A stretch of 64,000 nt of DNA from Microbacterium invictum (GTDB lineage: Bacteria; Actinomycetota; Actinomycetes; Actinomycetales; Microbacteriaceae): contig NZ_CP139779.1 in the NCBI RefSeq assembly GCF_034421375.1, forward strand, positions 930,001 to 994,000, given 5' to 3'. Positions 27,023 to 35,208 of this stretch are shown one piece after another. The notes beneath the pieces are model-generated. The model did not search any database. It saw nothing but the letters and a program-made list of their open reading frames with translations, and was not told where the DNA came from. Both the position numbers and the translations under genes were made by a program. The first letter of the stretch is position 1; every line of letters starts with the position of its first letter.

Positions 27023-28488
27023 CGACGAGCGCCCCGACGACCGCGATCATCCCGCTCTCGAACGCCCGCAGGTGGCAGGCGTTCTGGGTCTGCGTCTCCG
27101 TCGCCGCGCTGACGATCCTCGACCTCACAAAGGTCAACGTCGCCCTGCCGTCCATCGAGACGGGTCTCGGAGCGGGCTCCACCGAGGTGCAGCTCATCGT
27201 GTCGGGCTTCGTCCTGACCTTCGGTCTCACCCTCGTCCCCATGGGCCGGCTGGGTGATCAGCGCTCGCGCCGCACCCTCTTCGTCGTGGGCCTGGCGATG
27301 TACACCGTGACGAGCATCCTCTGCGCCCTGGCGCCGAATGCCCTGGTGCTGCTCGTCGCACGCCTGCTCCAGGGGGTGGCGGCGGGCATCCAGATGCCCC
27401 AGGTGCTCGGCACCGCCCAGGAACTGTTCCAGGGCAAGGAGCGCGGCCGGGCGTTCGGGCTCTTCGGCGCGACCATCGGCATCGCCACCGCCTTCGGCCC
27501 GACGATCGGCGGCCTGCTCATCGCCCTCGGCGGCGAGACCGACGGCTGGCGCCTCATCTTCTGGATGAACGTGCCGCTCTGCCTCATCGCGATCGCGCTC
27601 GTGCTCTGGCTGCTGCCCGACACCCGCACCCGCTCGGCCCGCAAGGTGCAGCTCGACCCCGTCGGCCTTCTCCTGTTCGGGCTCACCGTGCTCTCGCTGA
27701 TGTGGCCGTTCCTGTTCACCACCGGCGCCCCCACCGACGACCCCGCCCGCTGGTGGCTGCTCCTCGCCTTCGCGGCGTTCCTCACGCTCTTCCTGCTCTG
27801 GGAGCGCCGGTACGAGGCGCGCGGGGGACAGCCGCTCATTCCGCTGAAACTCTTCCGGATCAGTTCGTACCGCAACGGCACGATCATCCAGACCACCTAC
27901 TTCACCGCGCTGCCCGCGCTGTTTCTGCTGACGACGCTCTACCTGCAGTTCGGGCTCGGCCTCGAGCCGGTCTTCGCCGGCATGGTGTCGATCGGCTTCG
28001 CTCTGGCCAGCGCGATCGCCTCGTGGGTCGGCGGCAACCTGGTCACCCGTTTCGGGCGCCCGGTGGTCGTTTTCGGGGTCGTGGGCGTGCTCATCTCGGT
28101 GGTCGGCCTGGTGACCGCGGCGGTGTTCTCGGCCCCCGCCCTCACCCCCTACCTGATGGCGGCCGTCATGATCGTGGGCGGATTCGGCGGCGGCCTGGTC
28201 ATCGCTCCGAACCAGACCCTCACCCTCGCCGAGATCCCGGTGAAGCAGGGCGGCGTCGCCGGGTCGGTCGGGCAGCTCGGTCAGCGCATCGGCACTGCCG
28301 TCGGCACGGCCGTCGCACTCTCGCTCTTCTACGCCACCATTTATCGCGAGCAGGGCGGCGCGTCCGACCTGGTCGTCTACCATGACGCCTATCTGTTCGG
28401 GATGCTGTCGGTCGCCGGCTTCCTGACTCTCGCCCTCATCGTGTCGATCCTCGACCTCGCCAAGCGCAAGGCCGCCGCCGAGAGCTGA
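27019..28488 (+). CDS. MFS transporter, DHA2 / EmrB-QacA type drug exporter
   Basis: The 489-residue transporter has about 14 predicted membrane helices. Motifs include 'LDLTKVNVALPSIE' in helix 1 (motif D1 region), 'GRLGDQRSRR' (motif A loop), 'RLLQGVAAGIQMP' (motif B) and 'GPTIGGLL' (motif C, antiporter). These place it with proton-driven multidrug exporters of the DHA2 family. It overlaps the preceding small membrane gene by four bases. The substrate is unknown. Confidence 0.92.
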   Translation: MTTSAPTTAIIPLSNARRWQAFWVCVSVAALTILDLTKVNVALPSIETGLGAGSTEVQLIVSGFVLTFGLTLVPMGRLGDQRSRRTLFVVGLAMYTVTSILCALAPNALVLLVARLLQGVAAGIQMPQVLGTAQELFQGKERGRAFGLFGATIGIATAFGPTIGGLLIALGGETDGWRLIFWMNVPLCLIAIALVLWLLPDTRTRSARKVQLDPVGLLLFGLTVLSLMWPFLFTTGAPTDDPARWWLLLAFAAFLTLFLLWERRYEARGGQPLIPLKLFRISSYRNGTIIQTTYFTALPALFLLTTLYLQFGLGLEPVFAGMVSIGFALASAIASWVGGNLVTRFGRPVVVFGVVGVLISVVGLVTAAVFSAPALTPYLMAAVMIVGGFGGGLVIAPNQTLTLAEIPVKQGGVAGSVGQLGQRIGTAVGTAVALSLFYATIYREQGGASDLVVYHDAYLFGMLSVAGFLTLALIVSILDLAKRKAAAES

Positions 28489-28510
28489 CGCGCCTCTCGC
28501 TCTTCCTCCC

Positions 28511-28526
28511 ACCTCGGGGTCGAGGT
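28511..28526. terminator. Possible hairpin terminator after the MFS gene
   Basis: ACCTCG, loop GGGT and CGAGGT form a six-pair stem in the pyrimidine-rich, 226-base gap between two convergent genes. The stem is short and no T-tract follows, so support is weak. Confidence 0.3.
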
Positions 28527-28714
28527 TCTGCGCCCCTTCCCGGAGCGGCGCCCTTCCCTTTCTCCCACTTCCTCTCCCGACGCAGCCGAACCTCGGAGAA
28601 TCGCGCCTCCGTCGGATCGGATCGGCCATCGGGCGCCGCAGATCGCGCGATTCACCGAAGCGAGGGTGCGGGGAGGGCGGCTCGGCGAGGGCGCGCGCCG
28701 CGCCCGCACCGCGA

Positions 28715-29371
28715 TCAGGTGAGCCGGTAGCCGACGCCGCGCATCGTCTCGATGCGGCCGGGCCCGAGCTTCTGGCGGAGGTACCCGATGTACACGTCGA
28801 CGACGTTCGAGCCGGGGTCGAAATCGAACCCCCACACGCGGCTCAGCAGCTGCTCGCGGCTGAGCACCTGACCGGCGTGGCGCACCAGTTCCTCGGCGAG
28901 GGCGAATTCGCGTGCCGAGAGCTCGACCGCCGTCCCACCCACGTGAGCACGTCGCGTGCGGATGTCGAGCACCAGGTCGCGATGGCTCAGCTGGGTGGGC
29001 GCGGCTGCCTCGTCCCGTCGCATCCGCAGCCGGATGCGTGCGACGAGCTCGTCGAAGCGGAACGGCTTGCCGAGGTAGTCGTCGGCCCCGCCCTCGAGGC
29101 CGGCGACGGTGTCTTCGAGCTCGACCCGGGCCGTCAGCATGATGACCGGCATCGACGATCCGCTGCCGCGGAGCTCTTCGAGGACGCGGAATCCGTCCAT
29201 GCCGGGAAGGTTCACATCGAGCACGAGCAGATCGAACTCGCCGCTGAGGGCGAGGTTCAGCGCTTCGGGGCCGGTCGGAGCGACGCGGGTGGCGAACCCG
29301 GCGGCGCGGAGCCCCTTGTCGATGAACCCCGAGATCCGGGCTTCGTCATCCGCGATCAGAATGGATGCCAC
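28715..29371 (-). CDS. Response regulator, OmpR family
   Basis: The 218-residue protein has a receiver domain with phospho-acceptor Asp52 in 'LLVLDVNLPGMDG', Thr in 'MLTAR' and Lys in 'YLGKPF'. A winged-helix output domain follows ('LSAREFALAEELVRH', 'VDVYIGYLRQKLG', 'TMRGVGYRLT'). GTG 29371 is preferred because GAGGAGG lies five bases upstream and 'ASILIADDE' then starts the domain. It follows the histidine kinase gene by only ten bases and is co-transcribed with it. Confidence 0.93.
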   Translation of the reverse strand: MASILIADDEARISGFIDKGLRAAGFATRVAPTGPEALNLALSGEFDLLVLDVNLPGMDGFRVLEELRGSGSSMPVIMLTARVELEDTVAGLEGGADDYLGKPFRFDELVARIRLRMRRDEAAAPTQLSHRDLVLDIRTRRAHVGGTAVELSAREFALAEELVRHAGQVLSREQLLSRVWGFDFDPGSNVVDVYIGYLRQKLGPGRIETMRGVGYRLT

Positions 29372-29381
29372 ATCGTCCTCC

Positions 29382-30947
29382 TCACACGCTCGCTCCGGCG
29401 CCCGAGCTCCCCGGCCCCGAGCTCCCCGGCGCCGCCGTGCTCGCCGCACCGGCCCACGCGGGGAGGGGCGGCCTGGGCGGGATGATCTGCCGCGCAGCCC
29501 CGGCGTCGACCGTCGGCAGCGTCATCACGAAGAGGGCGCCGCCGCCGGCGGCATCCTCCACCCTCACCCGACCGCCGTGGGCCCGAGCGATCACCTGGAC
29601 GATGTTCAGGCCGAGTCCGCTCCCGGCCCGTTCGGCCGAGGCCGCACCGCGGTGGAACCGGTCGAACACGACTGACTTCTCATCGTCGGGGACGCCGGGG
29701 CCGAAGTCCCGCACCGAGATCTCCAGCTGATCGCCCAGGCGCCTGCTCGAGAGCACCAGCCGGCCGCCGCCGTGGGTGACCGCGTTCTGCGCGAGCTGGA
29801 GCACGGCCTGCGTCACCCGGGCGGCGTCGAGCGGAGCGACCACCTCGGCGAACCCCGCGGTCTCGACCGTCGCCCCCGCGATCCCTTCGGCCTTGCGCGC
29901 GATCTGGTGCATCAGGTCGGCGGCGTCGAGGGGCACCGGCTTCACCGGCGCCGGGCCGTGGAGGGCCGCCGTCGCCGCGAGATCCTGCACGAGCCTGCTC
30001 ATCCGCTCGAGTTCGTCGACGGCGAGGTCGCGGGTCTCGCGCACATCCGTCGGACTGTCGGGGTCGACCACCTCGAGGTATCCGCGGACGATCGTGATCG
30101 GCGTCTTCAACTCATGCCCCACGTCGCTGAGCAACCGACGCTGCGAGTCGAGGGCCTGGTCGAGCCGGTCGAGCATGTCGTTCATGGTCCGTGCGAGCTC
30201 CGAGACGTCATCGCGCCCCGACACCGGCAGCCGCTCCGACAGCGACTGGGCCGAAACCCGCTCCGCCGTCTCGCGCATCTGGCGGAGCGGGCGCAGGAGG
30301 CGACCGGTGACGAGGGCGGCGACGGCACCGATGACGACGAGCGTGATCGTGCTGGCGATGATCCACACCCGTGCGGCCGCGTCGATCTCGGCGAGCTCGG
30401 CATCCAGGTCGTAGGCGATGACGAACACCGCCTCTTCTGCGTCGCCCGCCACCGCGCCGCCGTCCACCGCCACGGCGATCGGCGTCGCGAGGAACCGCCA
30501 GGTCACTCCGTCCTCGGCGTAGGTGCCGATGTAGGGCGAGCCGTTCGCTGTCACGTCGTTCACATGGGCGACGAATCCCGCGGCATCCCGCAGGTCGACA
30601 TCCATCGGCACCCCCGGCACGAGTCGGGGTTCACCCGCGACGAGGCCCATCACGCCGGTGTTGTCATCGGGGGCCGCGCGCTGCACGACCGCGGCGAGGG
30701 CGTTCTCGGTCGACGCCCAGGTGGCGGTGTCGGCATCGCCCTGCTCGACGAGGAACCGGGCCGCTTCGAGGTTGGCGTTCAGCAGGTCGTCGACCTGGCG
30801 GAGGATGCGCCCGCGCTCCTCGAGGTACACCGCGGCTCCCACGACGACCATCCCGAGCCCTGCGACGAGGGTGATGACGAGGATGATCCGCGCCCGCACC
30901 GACATCACGGGTCGCCGACGGCGGGGCGCGCGCGGGTCGGTGGTCAC
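29382..30947 (-). CDS. Sensor histidine kinase (HAMP, HisKA, HATPase)
   Basis: The 521-residue kinase has helix 1 after 'MSVRA' (about residues 18-41), an extracytoplasmic sensor of about 120 residues and helix 2 'VWIIASTITLVVIGAVAALV'. HAMP, HisKA with His278 in 'DVGHELKTP', and an ATPase domain with 'LAQNAVTHG', 'DFGPGVPDDE' and 'GSGLGLNIVQ' follow. A Gly/Ser/Pro/Ala-rich tail is unusual. GTG 30947 is chosen because GATACT lies six bases upstream (leaderless); ATG 30905 is the alternative. It phosphorylates the adjacent regulator. Confidence 0.92.
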   Translation of the reverse strand: MTTDPRAPRRRRPVMSVRARIILVITLVAGLGMVVVGAAVYLEERGRILRQVDDLLNANLEAARFLVEQGDADTATWASTENALAAVVQRAAPDDNTGVMGLVAGEPRLVPGVPMDVDLRDAAGFVAHVNDVTANGSPYIGTYAEDGVTWRFLATPIAVAVDGGAVAGDAEEAVFVIAYDLDAELAEIDAAARVWIIASTITLVVIGAVAALVTGRLLRPLRQMRETAERVSAQSLSERLPVSGRDDVSELARTMNDMLDRLDQALDSQRRLLSDVGHELKTPITIVRGYLEVVDPDSPTDVRETRDLAVDELERMSRLVQDLAATAALHGPAPVKPVPLDAADLMHQIARKAEGIAGATVETAGFAEVVAPLDAARVTQAVLQLAQNAVTHGGGRLVLSSRRLGDQLEISVRDFGPGVPDDEKSVVFDRFHRGAASAERAGSGLGLNIVQVIARAHGGRVRVEDAAGGGALFVMTLPTVDAGAARQIIPPRPPLPAWAGAASTAAPGSSGPGSSGAGASV

Positions 30948-30988
30948 CCCTCCAGTATCGAGGGGCGCGCCGCGCCGGCGCCGAAGCC

Positions 30989-31005
30989 TAAGAGAGGTCT
31001 CATGA
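30989..31005. promoter_or_regulatory. 17-bp box in the divergent kinase / phosphotransferase promoter
   Basis: TAAGAGAGGTCTCATGA lies between the histidine kinase gene and the phosphotransferase gene. The same sequence with two central changes occurs at 32205-32221. In the kinase direction, 29 bases separate it from the probable -10 box GATACT (revcomp of 30954-30959). It is the best candidate binding site for the adjacent response regulator. Confidence 0.6.
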
Positions 31006-31037
31006 CCGGGCCGCGGCATCCGTGTTGGAATCGAAGG

Positions 31038-32207
31038 ATGACCCTCTCCATCGCCGCCGGCGAGGTCGAGCTGCTCCGCGATGCGCTCGACCTCGCCGCC
31101 GACGTTCCCGTGGCGCTCCTCAGCCGCGAGCCGTTCGGCGACGGGGCGATCGCGGGGTTCGAGGTCACCCCGCCGGATGCCGCGCCCCTTACCTACTTCG
31201 TCGACACGTCGGGCAGGGTCGTGGCGGAGGAGACGGGGATGCTGCTGGGCAGCCCCGCGGCTCCCGAATGCCGGATCTGGGTGCACCCCGCCGACCCCTA
31301 CCTGCCGGCACTCGCGCCGGCCGCGTTCTCGCAGGCGGCCGAGACCCTGCTCGCCCGCCTCGGCGTCAGCGCCACCGCGCCACCGCGCATCGTCGGCTAC
31401 CGCGCGGGGCGTCGCGCCGTGCTGCGGATCGACGTGGCGGGCGGTGTGCGCTGGATCAAAGTCGTCCCGCCTCAGCGCGTCGACCGCATCGTCGGCACGC
31501 ACCGTCGGCTCGCGGACGCGGGCATCCCGATGGCCGACCTCGTCGGCTGGTCGTCGGACGGCCTCATCGTGCTCGATCAGGCGCGCGGGACGGGGGCACC
31601 GGATGTCGTGTGGCGACCGTCCGCTCTACTCGACGCCGTCGACGGGCTGCGCGCGGCGCTCGCGGTGGTGGAGGTCGAGCATCCGGCGCGCGTCGGGCTC
31701 GCAGAGCGGCGCGACTGGTACGCCGCGCGATTCCGCGAGGCGACCGGGGCCGACCCGGTCGGGCGCGTCGCCGCCGTGTTCGACGAAGTGGCGAAGGCGT
31801 GGCGCGACGACGAACCTCGCGCCACGATCCACGGCGACCTGCACTTCGGCCAGCTGTTCCTCGACGACGCCGGCCGGATCTCGGGCCTCATCGACGTCGA
31901 CACCACCGGTCGAGGGGATCCCGACGACGATGCTGCCGCGTTCATCGCGCACGCCGTCGCGAGCGCGTACCTCACCCCCGAAGACCGCGATGCGCGCGTC
32001 TGGGAGCTCGCGCGCGGCGCGCTCTCCCGATGGGGGAGCGCGCCGGTGCGGGCGCGGGCGGCGACCCTGCTGCTGGGGCAGGTGCTCGGGGCGCAGGAGC
32101 GCGGGAACCCAGAGTGCGCCGACGACCTTCTCACCCTCGCCGAGGCGGCGCTCGACCCGGCGATCGAGGTGGGACGACCCGATGCGAGCGACCCTCGGAG
32201 AACGTAA
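31038..32207 (+). CDS. Aminoglycoside phosphotransferase (APH) family protein
   Basis: The 389-residue protein has the kinase-like APH C-terminal core: catalytic 'TIHGDLHFGQLFLDD' and metal-binding 'GLIDVDTTGRGDP'. The N-terminal third is not recognised. APH-fold enzymes phosphorylate antibiotics or small metabolites, and a resistance role cannot be inferred here. ATG 31038 lies six bases after TGGAAT (31026-31031). Its promoter is shared, divergently, with the histidine kinase gene and includes the 17-bp box. Confidence 0.85.
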   Translation: MTLSIAAGEVELLRDALDLAADVPVALLSREPFGDGAIAGFEVTPPDAAPLTYFVDTSGRVVAEETGMLLGSPAAPECRIWVHPADPYLPALAPAAFSQAAETLLARLGVSATAPPRIVGYRAGRRAVLRIDVAGGVRWIKVVPPQRVDRIVGTHRRLADAGIPMADLVGWSSDGLIVLDQARGTGAPDVVWRPSALLDAVDGLRAALAVVEVEHPARVGLAERRDWYAARFREATGADPVGRVAAVFDEVAKAWRDDEPRATIHGDLHFGQLFLDDAGRISGLIDVDTTGRGDPDDDAAAFIAHAVASAYLTPEDRDARVWELARGALSRWGSAPVRARAATLLLGQVLGAQERGNPECADDLLTLAEAALDPAIEVGRPDASDPRRT

Positions 32208-32221
32208 GAGCTGTCTCATGA
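32205..32221. promoter_or_regulatory. Second copy of the 17-bp regulator box
   Basis: TAAGAGCTGTCTCATGA matches the box at 30989-31005 at 15 of 17 positions. It overlaps the end of the phosphotransferase gene and lies 30 bases before CATTGT (32252-32257), a possible -10 box for the secreted protein gene at 32318. Spacing to the -10 box is almost the same as in the kinase promoter. Confidence 0.55.
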
Positions 32222-32317
32222 ACCCCTTGGAATCGGCTTAGTCCCGCCCGCCATTGTGGAATCACCGCCGGGGCCGACCCCCCGGAGCCCCGGCGGACAG
32301 ACGAAGGAGATCGACAG

Positions 32318-32743
32318 ATGAACGACAAGAAGAAGTGGCTCACCTACGGCATCGCCGGCGCCCTGGGTCTCACCCTCGTCGGCGGCGCAGCCGCCGCGAC
32401 GGCCGCCTCGATGAACCTCCAGTCCACCGACGGCACCTCGGTGCCCGGTGGCGCGATCGTCGGCCCGGGCGGGTCGGTGCTCGACCGCACCGGCGTGCAG
32501 ATGAGCGTCACCGACACCTCGGCCACCGTGGTCTCGGCGACCTCGCCGACTCCGTCGCCGACGGCCGACATCCCGTCGCCCGCGAGCCCGGCGGCCCCCG
32601 CCAGCTCGGTCTCGGTGGTGAGCGCCCCCACCCCGGTGCCCCCGCCCGCCCCGGCCCCCGCTCCGGCGGCCCCGGCACCGGCCCCCGCCGACTCGCCCGC
32701 GTCGGCTCCGTCGGCGGGCTCCGTGGCCTCGGCGAACAGCTGA
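32318..32743 (+). CDS. Secreted Pro/Ala/Ser-rich protein
   Basis: The 141-residue protein has a basic start 'MNDKKKW' and one hydrophobic helix ('GIAGALGLTLVGGAAAATAA'), a Sec signal or membrane anchor. The rest outside is short and disordered, with long Pro/Ala/Ser stretches such as 'PPPAPAPAPAAPAPAPA'. GAAGGAGA lies eight bases before ATG. No enzymatic domain is seen; it looks like a surface-exposed or envelope-stress protein. A strong terminator follows and a regulator-like box precedes it. Confidence 0.75.
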   Translation: MNDKKKWLTYGIAGALGLTLVGGAAAATAASMNLQSTDGTSVPGGAIVGPGGSVLDRTGVQMSVTDTSATVVSATSPTPSPTADIPSPASPAAPASSVSVVSAPTPVPPPAPAPAPAAPAPAPADSPASAPSAGSVASANS

Positions 32744-32759
32744 TCCCAGCCCCCGCAAA

Positions 32760-32793
32760 GCAGAGGGGATGACCGCGAGGTCATCCCCTCTGC
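32760..32793 (+). terminator. Strong hairpin terminator with GNRA loop
   Basis: GCAGAGGGGATGACC (32760-32774) and GGTCATCCCCTCTGC (32779-32793) form a perfect 15-bp stem closed by the tetraloop GCGA. It lies 16 bases after the secreted protein's stop codon. There is no T-tract, but stem length and position make termination likely. Confidence 0.9.
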
Positions 32794-32893
32794 GCATGGG
32801 TGCGCGCGGCCCCCACGCCCGCGCCCCTACCGGCCCCCGCGCCCACACCCATACGCGCCCCCCACGCCGCGCCCCGCCTCATCCCTCTCTCCC

Positions 32894-32954
32894 GTTCATT
32901 CGTCGCAGATGCACGGCAACCGGGCCGTTTCGCGTACATCTGCGACGAACGAAC
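32894..32954. repeat. Large imperfect palindrome
   Basis: The arms GTTCATTCGTCGCAGATG (32894-32911) and CATCTGCGACGAACGAAC (32937-32954) pair at 17 of 18 positions across 25 bases. The loop contains a smaller hairpin, ACGGC (32913-32917) with GCCGT (32924-32928). It resembles REP-like elements. Confidence 0.8.
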
Positions 32955-32955
32955 G

Positions 32956-33035
32956 ATCGCGGCGCGGCCGGGCGGCGCAACACTGCGGCGCGGCGGGGCG
33001 GGGCAATATCGCGGCCCGGCCGGGCGGCGCTACAC
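32956..33035. repeat. Two GC-rich 28-bp direct repeats
   Basis: The segments at 32956-32983 and 33008-33035 agree at 26 of 28 positions, with a start-to-start distance of 52 bp. Between them is a third, more diverged GCGGCGCGG-type copy. The tract is nearly pure G and C and lies just before the hypothetical gene at 33118. Confidence 0.7.
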
Positions 33036-33117
33036 CACGGCGCGGCGGCGCGTTACGTTCTCGTTGCGACTCGCGAACGTTCCGCGCCATCCGGCGGGTG
33101 CCGACGTAATGTGAAGC

Positions 33118-33675
33118 ATGGTGTCACTATCCGCTTCCGGAACCGTCGTCGCCGTCGTGGGCTCCGCCTCGGAAGAGGCGCTGCAGGTTCTCAGCAGCGT
33201 CCCGGGCGTGGAGACCCTCAGCCTGCAGGGGAGCGAGCCCGCCCTCGGCGCGCGGCGCATCGCCGCGGCATCCGCTCCTCTGGTGGTCCATGATGCCGAC
33301 CCGCTCGCGCATGTCGCAGCCGCCTGGGTCGAACTGTTCGAGGCGCGCTCGACCCTCGGGGTGCTCGAGGTCGAGGTCGAGACGGCGCTCGCGCAGTTCG
33401 AGGACGGCGCGGCGATCATGCCCGACTACTACATCGTGCTCGACCCCGCCGAGGCCGATGACACGTGGCGGCACTGGTGGTGCGGCGCGCTCGGCTACCG
33501 CGCTCCGCGGCGGGTGCTCCCGGCCGCGTCGCCGACATCGCCGAGGGATGCCGCGCTGCGGCGTCTTCTCGCGGCTCTGCCGTCGTCGCGGCCGTGGCCC
33601 GAGCCCGAGAGCTGGCTGCCGCGTCTCGCGTTCGACATCCCCGACCGGGTCGGGGTGCGCGACACCGGGCTCTGA
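33118..33675 (+). CDS. Hypothetical protein flanked by palindromes
   Basis: The 185-residue protein begins 'VVAVVGSASEEALQVLSSVP' and is acidic in the middle, with 'AAWVELFEARSTLG' and 'HWWCGALGYRAPRR'. I do not recognise a domain; a C-terminal Trp/Pro-rich part 'SSRPWPEPESWLPRL' stands out. ATG lies five bases after TAATGT (33107-33112). It is isolated between two large inverted repeats. Base composition and the length of the frame support a real gene. Confidence 0.65.
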   Translation: MVSLSASGTVVAVVGSASEEALQVLSSVPGVETLSLQGSEPALGARRIAAASAPLVVHDADPLAHVAAAWVELFEARSTLGVLEVEVETALAQFEDGAAIMPDYYIVLDPAEADDTWRHWWCGALGYRAPRRVLPAASPTSPRDAALRRLLAALPSSRPWPEPESWLPRLAFDIPDRVGVRDTGL

Positions 33676-33696
33676 CCCTCGGTCGGCCCCGTTCCT

Positions 33697-33784
33697 CGTG
33701 CACAACCGCGGGGATCGCCGCCGACACCCCGACCCGGTCCGCCGCTTCGCGGCGTGTCGCCGGTGAGCCCCGCCGTTGTGCACG
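33697..33784. repeat. 88-bp branched palindrome between convergent genes
   Basis: CGTGCACAACCGCGGGG (33697-33713) pairs with CCCCGCCGTTGTGCACG (33768-33784) at 16 of 17 positions. The interior holds further pairing, CCGACAC with GTGTCG and CGCCGC-TTC-GCGGCG. It could act as a bidirectional terminator or as a REP-like repeat. Confidence 0.8.
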
Positions 33785-33832
33785 CGGGAGGGGGATGCGG
33801 GGCTGCGGACGCGTCCCTCAGGCCGGAGCTAG

Positions 33833-34228
33833 TCAGTCCACGACACCCAGCGGCCGGAGGAGAAGGGTCGAGTCTCGGGCCGGAGGCCGGATCATCGCCC
33901 GGACGCCGGCATCATCGCCGTATCGCGCCCGGAAGGCCGCGTCGACGTCGCCGGGCGGCTCGGAGGCGGGCGTGACGGCGACCCCGATGCGCCGACCGCC
34001 CACGTCGATCTCCGCGCGTCCAGACCGAAGCGCACCCCGGTACCAGGCGCCGTCGGCACCGCGGAGCGACCGGACGAGCTCAGCGTCGCCGACCCGGACG
34101 TGACCGATCGTCGCGAACCGCCCGACGGAGCCGTCGCTGCGCGCGGCCGCGATGCGGATCAGCGGAGCTCGGTCCAGTGCCCGGCGCTCATCGGGTTCCC
34201 ACGCGCGGACGCCGGCCTCGTCGCCCAC
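33833..34228 (-). CDS. DUF2255 family protein
   Basis: The frame encodes 'RALDRAPLIRIAAARSDGS', 'VRVGDAELVRSLRGADGAWY' and 'IDVGGRRIGVAVTPA', which resembles small DUF2255 proteins of about 120-130 residues with unknown function. GTG 34228 is chosen because GAGGGG lies about 11 bases upstream and residues before it are not protein-like. It starts 14 bases after the stop of a hydrolase gene and is probably co-transcribed with it under MarR control. Confidence 0.7.
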   Translation of the reverse strand: MGDEAGVRAWEPDERRALDRAPLIRIAAARSDGSVGRFATIGHVRVGDAELVRSLRGADGAWYRGALRSGRAEIDVGGRRIGVAVTPASEPPGDVDAAFRARYGDDAGVRAMIRPPARDSTLLLRPLGVVD

Positions 34229-34242
34229 GGGATCTGCGCCCC

Positions 34243-35160
34243 TCACAGGTACTCGCCGTAGAACCGCACCAAGCGATCCACCGCGGCGTCGACGTACTCG
34301 GGCACGTCGTACATGTCGTAGTGCCCTGCCCCTGCGACGACCATCAGATCCACGGGATTCGGGGCGAGCTTCAGCAGCTCCATCCCCGCTTCGAACTGAC
34401 GGGTGTTGCCGCGCCTCCCGCCGACGATCACCTGGAGCGGCTGGGTCAGGAGCGGGTCGACGAGGTGGAAGGCGTCGAAACCTAGCAGCAGCGAGTCGCT
34501 CCGGGTCAGGCGCCTGTTCGTCGAGCGTTCGTGGCGCCCGCGTTCGGTGCGGTAGAAGGTGATCGCCTGGGTCGTATCGATGTCGGTCGCGCCCACCATC
34601 GCGGCGTCCTCGAGCGTGTCGGGCAGCCAGTTCACCCGGTGGAGATCGCTCGTCCGGTTCTCCTCGAGCCGATCGCTCGCGAGGGTATCGAGGTCGCCGA
34701 TGGCACCGCTCCGCTGCATCGCCCGCCACGACGTGCCCATGTTCCCCGCGACCACTGTGCCGAGTGCTCTGATGCGATGATCGGTGCGCGCGGTGTAGAC
34801 GGCGTAGCCGCCGCCCGCGCAGATCCCCAGCGCGCCCAGGCGCGATTCATCGGTCTCGGGGATGCCGGCGAGTGCGTCGATGACGAAGGAGATGTCCTCG
34901 CTGCGCTGGTACGGGTCCTCCAGGTCGCGGAGGTCACCGCCGCTCGCACCCTGGTGGGCTGGATCGAAGGTGATCGCGGCGAACCCGCGGGAAGCCAGGC
35001 GGGAGGCGTAGTTGGCGCCGATCTGCTCTTTCACGCTGCTGCCGGGCGTGGACAGGACGACGGTCGGAAGGGGAGGTGCGGCATGGGCGATGTCGTCGGG
35101 AAGGTGGAGGTCGGCCGCGAGTTCGATCGGACCGCGCGGGATCGTGAGGTGTCTGAGCAT
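34243..35160 (-). CDS. Alpha/beta hydrolase with Cys nucleophile elbow (dienelactone hydrolase-like)
   Basis: The 305-residue protein begins 'GPIELAADLHLPDD', has 'VVLSTPGSSVKEQIG' and 'FDPAHQGASGG', and a nucleophile elbow 'GICAGGGYAV' with Cys in place of Ser. The His is in 'GAGHYDMYD'. A Cys elbow is typical of dienelactone-hydrolase-type and some uncharacterised YcjY-like enzymes. The substrate is unknown. It is divergent from a MarR gene, with a 34-bp dyad between them. Confidence 0.88.
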   Translation of the reverse strand: MLRHLTIPRGPIELAADLHLPDDIAHAAPPLPTVVLSTPGSSVKEQIGANYASRLASRGFAAITFDPAHQGASGGDLRDLEDPYQRSEDISFVIDALAGIPETDESRLGALGICAGGGYAVYTARTDHRIRALGTVVAGNMGTSWRAMQRSGAIGDLDTLASDRLEENRTSDLHRVNWLPDTLEDAAMVGATDIDTTQAITFYRTERGRHERSTNRRLTRSDSLLLGFDAFHLVDPLLTQPLQVIVGGRRGNTRQFEAGMELLKLAPNPVDLMVVAGAGHYDMYDVPEYVDAAVDRLVRFYGEYL

Positions 35161-35208
35161 CGACGCGTCACCGTTCTCCTAGGATTCGAGGTGCTGCACC
35201 CCGAAAGA

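Larger units (their letters stand above)
32744..33117. other. Gene-free region with hairpin and GC-rich repeats
   Basis: After the terminator, this stretch is C-rich and then extremely GC-rich. It contains an 18-bp imperfect palindrome (32894-32954) and two 28-bp direct repeats (32956-32983 and 33008-33035). Open frames across it have no protein-like composition. It ends in the promoter of the hypothetical gene at 33118 (TAATGT at 33107-33112). Confidence 0.6.

Noticed and set aside
33833..34729. Longer 298-codon version of the DUF2255 gene
   Set aside because: The N-terminal extension is antisense to the hydrolase gene and is Arg-rich without domain similarity.
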